Positions 8,257 to 13,349 of a stretch of DNA of 13,349 nucleotides are shown piece by piece. The stretch lies in NCBI GenBank assembly GCA_030040455.1, contig JASHTR010000544.1:1-13349 (forward strand). The letters run 5' to 3'. The notes beneath the pieces are model-generated. The model saw nothing but the letters and a program-made list of their open reading frames with translations. It was not told the origin of the DNA and ran no database searches. How positions within the stretch are numbered: position 1 is the stretch's first letter; the number at the start of each line of letters is the position of its first letter. Position numbers and translations under genes: made by a program. Source of the DNA: Terriglobia bacterium. GTDB taxonomy: Bacteria > Acidobacteriota > Terriglobia > UBA7540.

Positions 8257-9203
8257 AAGATATCTTCATTCGGGATCTCAAGGCCGGCCAGCAGGTGAAC
8301 ACCACCTTTCTGCTGTTGAACAAAGAGCGCAAAGTAGCGCGGAACGGAAGTGCCTATCTTGACCTCGAATTCAGTGATTCTACCGGCTCCCTGCGCGGCA
8401 AGCTGTGGGATTCCGATCGCCTGAAGCTCGATGCGGGAGTGGACGAAATCGTTCAGGTGGCAGGCGCAGTGGAAGAGTTCCAGGGGACTCGCCAGGTTAC
8501 CGTGCGATCCCTCCGGAAGATTCCCCCCGAAGATGTGAACCTGCTTGATTACCTGCCGCGGTCTCGCCACGATCCCGAGCAAATGTACGCTGCCCTCGTA
8601 GAACGGATCGGGCAAATGGAGCCGGGTCCGCTCAAGGAGCTGCTGCTTTCCACGGTTCGGGACGCCGCCATTGCGGAACGACTGAAACTTGCGCCCGCCG
8701 CAATGTCGATGCATCACGCCTTTCTGGGCGGCCTCCTGGAGCATGTTACTTCATTGTGGCAGCTTGCCGACCGGCTCTGCGATCATTATCCCTGGCTCGA
8801 CCGGTCTCTGGTGCTTGCCGGAGTAGTGCTGCACGACATTGGCAAGATTGAAGAGATCGTATTTGACCGGTCGTTTCGCTATTCCACGCGCGGTCGACTT
8901 TTGGGCCATATTGAAATCAGCCTCGAGATCGTTCGTGAGAAAATGCGCGGGATTCCGGACTTTCCGCCGGCGTTGAAAGACCGCGTGGAACACATGATCC
9001 TCTCCCACCACGGTAAGCTTGAATTCGGATCGCCGAAAGAGCCGATGTTTCCGGAAGCGCTTGCCATGCATTACCTGGACGAGATCGATTCCAAGCTCGA
9101 AAGCATGAGGGCGCAGTACGAAGCTGATCGGGGCAGGGAAGGCGAGTGGACAGGCAGGAACCGCTCGCTGAACCGGGAGCTCCTGAAGCCTTTGAACCAT
9201 TGA
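8253..9203 (+). CDS. yhaM: YhaM-like 3'-5' exonuclease (OB-fold plus HD domain)
   Basis: Predicted metal-dependent 3'-5' exoribonuclease (also active on ssDNA in the Bacillus YhaM/CBF1 family), 316 aa, the family length. Residues 1 to about 100 form an OB-fold nucleic-acid-binding domain (YLDLEFSDSTGSLRGKLWD). The HD phosphohydrolase domain follows, with HHAFLGGLLEHV (from 154), the HD pair in LHDIGKIEE (H194, D195), GHIEISLEIV, ILSHHGKLEFGSP (H252-H253) and YLDEIDSK. These are the expected metal ligands and YhaM-specific blocks. The ATG overlaps the stop of the preceding foldase gene as ATGA, indicating translational coupling. YhaM is best known from Firmicutes, so its place behind mfd and a foldase in a Gram-negative-type genome is notable. 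The last codons lie inside an 8-bp tandem array that continues into the next gene. Confidence 0.9.
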   Translation: MKDIFIRDLKAGQQVNTTFLLLNKERKVARNGSAYLDLEFSDSTGSLRGKLWDSDRLKLDAGVDEIVQVAGAVEEFQGTRQVTVRSLRKIPPEDVNLLDYLPRSRHDPEQMYAALVERIGQMEPGPLKELLLSTVRDAAIAERLKLAPAAMSMHHAFLGGLLEHVTSLWQLADRLCDHYPWLDRSLVLAGVVLHDIGKIEEIVFDRSFRYSTRGRLLGHIEISLEIVREKMRGIPDFPPALKDRVEHMILSHHGKLEFGSPKEPMFPEALAMHYLDEIDSKLESMRAQYEADRGREGEWTGRNRSLNRELLKPLNH

Positions 9204-9280
9204 GGGTATTGATCCTTTGAGTCATTTTTCCATTGATTCAATGGATCCATGGCTCAATCACTCGATGAATCGATGACTCC
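9192..9280. repeat. Degenerate 8-bp tandem array (11 units) across the yhaM/fabZ-like junction
   Basis: Cutting the sequence every 8 bases from 9192 gives 11 units resembling (T/A)TGANTCN, for example TTGATTCA, TTGAGTCA, ATGAATCG and ATGACTCC. All are in register except one 9-base unit at 9200-9208. The array covers the last four codons of yhaM, the whole 45-base spacer and the first 32 bases of the fabZ-like gene. It also creates local dyads: CCATTGA-T-TCAATGG (9231-9245), and GAGTCAT near 9219 with ATGACTC at 9273-9279. Confidence 0.75.
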
Positions 9281-9737
9281 ATCTGAAATTCAGCGCATTC
9301 TTCCCCACCGTTATCCGTTTCTGTTAGTCGATCGGGTAACGGAATTCCTCCCGGCGCAGCGAATTGAGGGCATCAAAACCTTCACCGTCAACGAGGCTTA
9401 CGGGGCAAGCCATTTCCTCGTCGTCCCTTGCGGGATTTTGCTCGAGATGACGACGCAGCTCGGCGCGATTCTGGTGCTCGAGCGGCCGGAAATGAGAGCT
9501 AAGATTGCAATGATCCTGCAAATTCCGTCAGCTTATGTGCACGCTGTCGTCACGCCGGGTGATACCGTTCGCGCAGTAGCGCAAGTGTTGAAACTGCGGG
9601 AAAATTTTGGTGAGCTGGAAGGAAAGGTTTACCGCGACCATGAGCTGGTTGCCGAAGGGCGCATGCGCTTCGGCATTGCGAGCGCGGACGCCCTAATGGC
9701 TTCGGGGTTGCGCATGAATAACCCGACCAGTGTGTAG
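9249..9737 (+). CDS. FabZ-like 3-hydroxyacyl-ACP dehydratase family protein (hotdog fold, atypical active-site loop)
   Basis: Small hotdog-fold protein, 162 aa from ATG 9249 or 154 aa from in-frame ATG 9273. FabZ proteins are usually about 145-155 aa and often begin near the sequence found at 9273 (MTPSEIQRILPHRYP), so the shorter start may be right; neither has a Shine-Dalgarno. The hallmark PHRYPFLLVDRV (19-30) is perfect, and PGDTV plus EGKVYRDHELVAEG fit the family. The active-site region is odd: NEAYGASHFLVVPCGILLEM replaces the usual GHFPG...MPG...E segment. His55 and Glu66 are 11 apart rather than the normal 14, and the glycine/proline-rich loop is missing. The frame is clean, so this is not a frameshift. 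It may be a diverged paralogue with changed or lost dehydratase activity. Usual fabZ neighbours (lpxD, lpxA) are absent. Confidence 0.8.
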   Translation: MAQSLDESMTPSEIQRILPHRYPFLLVDRVTEFLPAQRIEGIKTFTVNEAYGASHFLVVPCGILLEMTTQLGAILVLERPEMRAKIAMILQIPSAYVHAVVTPGDTVRAVAQVLKLRENFGELEGKVYRDHELVAEGRMRFGIASADALMASGLRMNNPTSV

Positions 9738-9743
9738 CGCAGC

Positions 9744-9756
9744 GCGGCAGAGCCGC
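9744..9756. repeat. Small palindrome GCGGC-AGA-GCCGC
   Basis: Perfect 5-bp stem, AGA loop, 6 bases after the fabZ-like stop. It shares its stem with the palindromes at 3446 and 3529 and its loop with the one at 3501. No T tract directly follows. Confidence 0.6.
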
Positions 9757-9759
9757 AAT

Positions 9760-9809
9760 GATCAGCAAGAGTCGCTTTAGAGATAAAGCTGAAAGCTGAT
9801 CGTTTTTTT
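9760..9809 (+). terminator. Terminator-like two-tier hairpin with T7 tract, just before dusB
   Basis: Outer stem GATCAGC (9760-9766) pairs with GCTGATC (9795-9801). Inside it a second perfect stem GCTTTA/TAAAGC (9774-9779 and 9784-9789) closes a GAGA tetraloop. G and seven T follow (9803-9809). This fits an intrinsic terminator for the upstream operon, but the tract ends only six bases before the dusB ATG, so dusB would need a promoter inside or upstream of the hairpin, or read-through control. Confidence 0.6.
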
Positions 9810-9815
9810 CTACCC

Positions 9816-10835
9816 ATGTTGTTCGAAGAGCTAAAAATTCGTAACGTTGTCATCCGGCCGGCGCACATTCTCGCTCCGATGGCCGGCATCACGGACACCG
9901 TTTTCCGCCGCTTCATCAAACGGCTGGGCGGCTGTGGGTTGATTATGACGGAGTTTGTCTCGAGCGAAGGGATGCTCCGCCAGAACCTGAAATCCCAGCG
10001 ATTTCTCTACTACACCGAAGAGGAGCGTCCCATCACGGCGCAGATTTTCGGCGCAGACCCGGATCATCTGGCCGAGGCAGCGCGCATGATCGAGGACCTC
10101 GGTTTCGATATCATCGATCTCAACCTGGGCTGTCCGGCCAAAAAAGTGGTCAAGTGCGGCGGGTCCGGTCTGTTGCGCGATCTCCCGCTGCTCGGCCAGG
10201 TCATGAAAAAGATTCGCGCCGCCGTCACGATTCCCTTTACCGTAAAAATCCGTTCTGGATGGAGCGAAGAAGAAATCGTGGCTGTTCCTGCCGCTCGCCT
10301 GGCCGAGGATTCGGGCGTAGAAGCCATCGCTGTTCACCCGCGCACCCGGCTTCAAGGCTATAGCGGGAACGCAAACTGGGAAATCATCCGGCAGGTAAAA
10401 GAAAGCGTCCGCATTCCCGTGATTGGCAACGGCGACGTGGCCAGGCCCGAGGACGCGGAAGCCCTCCACGAGCGCACCGGATGCAACGCCGTGATGATTG
10501 GGCGCGCGGCGCCTACGAATCCGTGGATTTTTCGCCAGATGATGAATTACTTCCGCCACGGAACTTATTCTGAACCTTCCGAGCGGGACCGCTACGATCT
10601 GATCCGATCCTATTACGCGATGCTGGTGGAGGAGGATATTCCGGGAACGATCGGCAAAATGAAACAGTTTGCAAGCTGGTTTACCCACGGAGTGCGTAAC
10701 GGCGCGGAGCTGCGACGCAGCGTTCAAAGCGCAGCGAGCGCCCGCGAGGTGCTGGAGCGGGTAGACGCTTTCTTCTTAAGCGCAGCCACGGTCACGGATT
10801 CTTCTTTACGACCCCTGATGCCAGCTTGCGAGTGA
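9816..10835 (+). CDS. dusB: tRNA-dihydrouridine synthase (DusB family)
   Basis: FMN- and NADPH-dependent enzyme reducing uridine to dihydrouridine in the tRNA D-loop; 339 aa, typical of DusB. The TIM-barrel begins with HILAPMAGITDTVFRRF (FMN phosphate region), then EFVSSEGM and PITAQIFGADP. The catalytic segment is IDLNLGCPAKKVVK with the proton-donor Cys at residue 106. FMN and tRNA contacts appear as VKIRSGW, AVHPRTRLQGYSG, VIGNGDV and VMIGRAAPTNPWIF, and the helical C-terminal tRNA-binding domain includes KMKQFASWF. All key residues are present. The ATG at 9816 is preceded by a pyrimidine-rich stretch and a terminator-like T tract rather than a Shine-Dalgarno, so initiation is probably SD-independent. 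Its 3' end faces rsmI convergently across a palindrome-filled gap. Confidence 0.95.
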   Translation: MLFEELKIRNVVIRPAHILAPMAGITDTVFRRFIKRLGGCGLIMTEFVSSEGMLRQNLKSQRFLYYTEEERPITAQIFGADPDHLAEAARMIEDLGFDIIDLNLGCPAKKVVKCGGSGLLRDLPLLGQVMKKIRAAVTIPFTVKIRSGWSEEEIVAVPAARLAEDSGVEAIAVHPRTRLQGYSGNANWEIIRQVKESVRIPVIGNGDVARPEDAEALHERTGCNAVMIGRAAPTNPWIFRQMMNYFRHGTYSEPSERDRYDLIRSYYAMLVEEDIPGTIGKMKQFASWFTHGVRNGAELRRSVQSAASAREVLERVDAFFLSAATVTDSSLRPLMPACE

Positions 10836-10869
10836 GGTATGAGAAGGCAAGGGAAACCGGAAAATCCTC

Positions 10870-11017
10870 AAAGGCCTCACGCAAAAGCGCGGAGGCGCAA
10901 AGCCGCAAAAACAGGTTGAAAGCCAAAAATCGGAAGTTAAAGGACTTATCCTTTATAAACTTTCGACTCTCGACTTTGAACTTTCAACTTGTCTTGGCGT
11001 CTTTGCGTGAGGCCTTT
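10870..11017. repeat. 148-bp nested imperfect palindrome in the dusB/rsmI convergent gap
   Basis: The outer arms are 16-bp perfect inverted repeats (AAAGGCCTCACGCAAA at 10870-10885; its complement at 11002-11017). Middle arms pair 10 of 11 bases (10912-10922 with 10981-10991). The core AAAGGA-CTTA-TCCTTT (10939-10954) is a perfect 6-bp stem with a tetraloop, and flanking bases extend it imperfectly. The three tiers nest in order, so either strand can fold into one long stem. The left arm contains an 8-bp repeat (NNCGCAAA, 10878-10909) and the right arm a 7-bp repeat (ACTTTCR, 10959-10993). No target duplication or coding capacity was seen. It could act as a bidirectional 3'-end structure or be a non-autonomous MITE-like element. 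Confidence 0.7.
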
Positions 11018-11058
11018 TGCTTGTCGATCAATTTTTTCACACGTTACGGGGCGCTGCC

Positions 11059-11958
11059 CTATTTCCCCTTTTCGGCCTGCCAGCGCCGGTAAAGCTCGCT
11101 TTTGGAGATTCCGCTCGATCTTGCCAGGGTTTTCAAGGCATCGCGCTCGCTCAATCGGCGCTCTTTCATTAACTTCTCCATTTCTTCCTGCAAGGATTGC
11201 GGTGGCAATTCGACCGTCTTCACCGGCGGCTCGGGAGGTCCAATCAGCACCGTAAGTTCGCCCTTCGCGCCCTTCCTTTGAAGCGTGGCGAGCACTTCAG
11301 AAGCGCGTCCGCGCAGAAACTCTTCGTGCACCTTGGTCACTTCGCGCCCAATCACCACAGCGCGATTGCCGAGAACCTTTCGCGCGTCTTCCAGCATTTC
11401 CTCGATGCGGTGCGGAGCCTCATAAAAAACCAAGGTCTCTGAAGCGTCGTGGAGCTCTCGAAACCTCTTGAGCCGTGAGTGTCTTTTGGCGGGCAGAAAA
11501 CCTAGAAATCGGAAGCAATCCAGCGGCAGGCCAGCAACCACCAGCGCCGCTACCAGGGCGCAAGGGCCCGGAATGGGGATCACCGGGAAGCCATGACGGA
11601 GGGTGAGCTTGACGAGCCGGTAGCCGGGGTCGGAAATCACCGGCATCCCGGCGTCGGAAACCAAGGCAATACGGTTTCCCTGCTCCATGAGCAGGACCAA
11701 CTCGGGAGCCCGGGTCATCTCATTATGCTCATGGTAGCTAATTAGGTTCGTGCGGATCGCGTAACGCTCGAGCAGGCCTTGCGTGCGGCGGGTATCTTCG
11801 CAGGCGATCAAGTCAACTTCTTTGAGCGTCCGAACGGCTCGGAACGTGATGTCTTCGAGGTTGCCGATGGGCGTGGCCACGACATAAAGCTTGCCGGATG
11901 GGCTGTGGCGGGATGCACTGGGGCCGGATGTACCCTCCGGCTCTTCCCCGATCTCCAT
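11059..11958 (-). CDS. rsmI: 16S rRNA (cytidine(1402)-2'-O)-methyltransferase RsmI
   Basis: SAM-dependent methyltransferase of the tetrapyrrole-methylase fold that 2'-O-methylates C1402 in the 16S rRNA decoding centre. From ATG 11958 it is 299 aa. The N-terminal family signature is VVATPIGNLEDITFRAVRTL (26-45), then IACEDTRRTQGLL, SYHEHNE, VSDAGMPVISDPG (100-112) and the proline-rich PIPGPCALVAALVVAGLP. GFLPAK and VFYEAPHRIEEML follow, and the C-terminal SERDALKTLARSSGISKSEL region is the family's small helical domain. The frame is open to an ATG at 12048, but the 30 extra residues are not family-like. The ATG at 11958 has a strong GGAGG (11964-11968) at 5-base spacing, so I choose it. It is divergent from glmS and convergent with dusB. 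No promoter is clear in the 168-base spacer. Confidence 0.95.
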   Translation of the reverse strand: MEIGEEPEGTSGPSASRHSPSGKLYVVATPIGNLEDITFRAVRTLKEVDLIACEDTRRTQGLLERYAIRTNLISYHEHNEMTRAPELVLLMEQGNRIALVSDAGMPVISDPGYRLVKLTLRHGFPVIPIPGPCALVAALVVAGLPLDCFRFLGFLPAKRHSRLKRFRELHDASETLVFYEAPHRIEEMLEDARKVLGNRAVVIGREVTKVHEEFLRGRASEVLATLQRKGAKGELTVLIGPPEPPVKTVELPPQSLQEEMEKLMKERRLSERDALKTLARSSGISKSELYRRWQAEKGK

Positions 11959-11963
11959 GTCCG

Positions 11964-11968
11964 CCTCC
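11964..11968 (-). promoter_or_regulatory. Shine-Dalgarno deciding the rsmI start
   Basis: GGAGG on the minus strand, 5 bases before ATG 11958. It favours this internal start over the upstream in-frame ATG at 12048 and is the best ribosome-binding site in the window. Confidence 0.7.
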
Positions 11969-12073
11969 GAGGCTGTGAAGAAATCAGTAGCAATGGCACC
12001 ACAGCGCTGATTCTTGGCTAGTCTATCAACCTGAAACAGGCGAAGCAATCAAGGAATGGGATTTTTGTGTGCT

Positions 12074-12100
12074 CCGCCTGCTCCGGGAGCGCGCAGGCGG
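12074..12100. promoter_or_regulatory. GC-rich dyad (possible operator) over the glmS -35 region
   Basis: CCGCCTGC (12074-12081) and GCAGGCGG (12093-12100) form a perfect 8-bp inverted repeat. The spacer itself contains the small dyad CTCCGGGAG. It ends 5 bases before the glmS -10 box and covers where a -35 box would be, so a repressor or activator site is possible. It could instead be a hairpin in an antisense or rsmI-direction transcript. Confidence 0.4.
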
Positions 12101-12102
12101 TC

Positions 12103-12111
12103 TGTTATAAT
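12103..12111 (+). promoter_or_regulatory. Predicted extended -10 promoter of glmS
   Basis: TGT followed by a perfect TATAAT (12106-12111), an extended -10 element. The expected transcription start near 12118 leaves a leader of only about 9 bases before ATG 12127, too short for a Shine-Dalgarno, a riboswitch or the glmS ribozyme. No -35 box is recognisable. Confidence 0.6.
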
Positions 12112-12126
12112 CAGAGTTCCAACACC

Positions 12127-13349
12127 ATGTCCGGAATTATCGGCTACATTGGCAACAAACGGGTTGTTCCCGTCCTGCTGGAAGGGCTTCACCGTCTTCA
12201 GTATCGCGGCTACGATTCGGCTGGCCTGGCGGTGATCAAGGATGGAGCGCTTCACATACGGCGGGCCCCGGGTAAACTGCGCAACCTGGAGGAAGCCATC
12301 CGGCTAAATCCGATTGACGGCTCCTACGGCATTGGACACACGCGCTGGGCCACTCACGGCGCGCCGACGGAGGAGAATGCCCATCCGCTTCGCGATTGCC
12401 ACGGCACAGTGGTGGTGGTGCATAACGGAATTATCGAGAATTACGAAGACCTGAAGCGCGAGCTGGTGAACGAGAACCATAAGATCCTCACGGAGACGGA
12501 TACGGAGGTGATTGCGCACCTGGTCGAAAAGTACCTGAACGGGGTTGGGGCGCCGGGCAGCTCCGGGAGAACGCCGAACCTGGAGGAGGCGGTGCGCGCC
12601 GCGGTGCGGCGTCTGAAGGGCGCCTTTGCCCTGGCGATCATCTCTTCCCAGGATGTGAATAAGATCGTGACGGTGCGGCAGGGCCCGCCGGCAGTGATTG
12701 GACTCGGCAAGGATGAGTATTTTGTTGCGAGCGACGTTCCCGCCATCGTCTACCACACACGCGACCTCTTTTTTCTGGCGGATGGCAATATGGCCGTGCT
12801 GACGCCAAACGGAGTGAAGCTTACTGATTTTGAGGGTCATGCAGTTTCGCGGCGCGTCCAGCATGTGACCTGGGATCCCATTCTCGCCGAAAAGGGCGGG
12901 TTCCAGCACTTCATGCTGAAGGAAATCTACGAGCAACCGAGGGCCGTGCGCGATACCCTTCTCGGCCGCACGTCGCCGGAAACCGGGCAAGTATTCCTCG
13001 ACGAGATGGAGATTTCCGAGGATGAATTCCGCGGCTTTCGTGAAATCAAAATTGCCGCTGCAGGAACGTCGCGCCACGCCGGGCTTGCGGGCCGCATCAT
13101 GATCGAGCGCCTGGCGCGCGTTCCGGTGGAGGTGGATTACGCTTCGGAGTTTCGCTACCGCGATCCCATTGTTGATTCCCGCACGCTCACCATTGTGATC
13201 ACCCAGTCCGGCGAAACGGCGGATACGATCGCGGGGCAGCGCGAAGCGCAAACCAAGGGGTCGAAGACCCTGGCCATCTGCAACGTGCTGGGCAGCGTTG
13301 CGCCACGGGAGGCGAACGGCGCCATCTATACTCACGCCGGGCCGGAGAT
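12127..13349 (+). CDS. glmS: Glutamine-fructose-6-phosphate aminotransferase (isomerizing) GlmS, partial: C-terminus beyond right edge; Ser at the catalytic Cys position
   Basis: Makes glucosamine-6-phosphate from fructose-6-phosphate and glutamine, the entry step to UDP-GlcNAc for peptidoglycan and LPS. 407 of about 610 residues are present. The Ntn glutaminase domain has [18 protein letters not shown] (71-78), HNGIIEN (N100-G101, oxyanion hole) and TETDTEV (D125). The first isomerase (SIS) domain has [14 protein letters not shown] (310-323) and [10 protein letters not shown] (358-367). The striking point is the start: MSGIIGYIG, with codon TCC at 12130-12132, where the family has MCGI and the Cys is the essential nucleophile after Met removal. 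Every other glutaminase residue I checked is intact, so either Ser serves as nucleophile, glutaminase activity is lost, or one base is wrong. There is no Shine-Dalgarno; an extended -10 box lies close upstream. Confidence 0.95.
   Translation, partial: MSGIIGYIGNKRVVPVLLEGLHRLQYRGYDSAGLAVIKDGALHIRRAPGKLRNLEEAIRLNPIDGSYGIGHTRWATHGAPTEENAHPLRDCHGTVVVVHNGIIENYEDLKRELVNENHKILTETDTEVIAHLVEKYLNGVGAPGSSGRTPNLEEAVRAAVRRLKGAFALAIISSQDVNKIVTVRQGPPAVIGLGKDEYFVASDVPAIVYHTRDLFFLADGNMAVLTPNGVKLTDFEGHAVSRRVQHVTWDPILAEKGGFQHFMLKEIYEQPRAVRDTLLGRTSPETGQVFLDEMEISEDEFRGFREIKIAAAGTSRHAGLAGRIMIERLARVPVEVDYASEFRYRDPIVDSRTLTIVITQSGETADTIAGQREAQTKGSKTLAICNVLGSVAPREANGAIYTHAGPE

Noticed and set aside
9192..9280. CRISPR-like array
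   Set aside because: The units are contiguous degenerate octamers without spacers, and no cas genes are present.
11030..11036. T run ATTTTTTC as a dusB terminator
   Set aside because: No stem lies directly before it; the long palindrome ends 13 bases earlier, so it is not a standard intrinsic terminator.
10826..11092. 88-codon plus-strand open frame after dusB
   Set aside because: It spans the palindrome and tandem repeats, overlaps dusB and the end of rsmI, and has no recognisable protein features.
11959..12048. Extra 30-residue N-terminus on rsmI
   Set aside because: The GGAGG directly before ATG 11958 and the family length favour the shorter protein.
12060..12126. glmS ribozyme/riboswitch upstream of glmS
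   Set aside because: The predicted leader is about 9 bases and the spacer is too short for the conserved ribozyme core.
12304..13335. 343-codon minus-strand open frame
   Set aside because: Antisense shadow of glmS, whose motifs run through the whole stretch.

Overview
This is a housekeeping-type chromosomal segment of a Gram-negative bacterium with moderately high GC. An outer membrane with LPS is suggested by a heptose-nucleotide gene (rfaE2) and a secreted SurA/PpiC-type chaperone. A YhaM-type HD exonuclease beside mfd, many starts without a Shine-Dalgarno sequence, and intergenic DNA rich in small palindromes and degenerate 7-8 bp tandem repeats remind me of Acidobacteriota. That placement is an inference from gene content, not a phylogenetic result.

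Layout. Positions 1-2865 (minus strand) hold a DHA2/EmrB-like MFS transporter followed 5 bases later by an oxygen-dependent protoporphyrinogen oxidase (hemY), whose C-terminus runs off the left edge. A 51-base divergent spacer with an extended -10 box separates them from rfaE2 (2917-3405, plus). After a 212-base spacer holding three tiny hairpins comes a tight plus-strand cluster: mfd (transcription-repair coupling factor), a SurA/PpiC periplasmic foldase (1-base gap) and a YhaM-like OB-fold/HD exonuclease (4-base overlap). A FabZ-like hotdog protein follows 45 bases later, then dusB (tRNA dihydrouridine synthase). rsmI (16S rRNA C1402 ribose methyltransferase) lies convergently on the minus strand. 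Divergent from it is glmS (glucosamine-6-phosphate synthase), which runs off the right edge.

Functionally the genes cover heme synthesis, envelope building (heptose, GlcN-6-P, outer-membrane protein folding, a fatty-acid-type dehydratase fold), transcription-coupled repair and RNA modification or turnover. There is no phage, transposase, CRISPR array, toxin-antitoxin or defence gene, and I see no convincing new multigene system.

The points worth attention are smaller. GlmS encodes Ser where the catalytic N-terminal Cys should be. The FabZ-like protein has a three-residue-shorter active-site loop lacking the usual GHFPG/MPG sequence. An 11-unit, 8-bp degenerate tandem array straddles the yhaM/fabZ-like junction and encodes the end of one protein and the start of the next. 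A 148-bp nested palindrome, itself built of 7- and 8-bp repeats, fills the dusB/rsmI convergent gap. A terminator-like hairpin with a T7 tract ends six bases before the dusB start codon.
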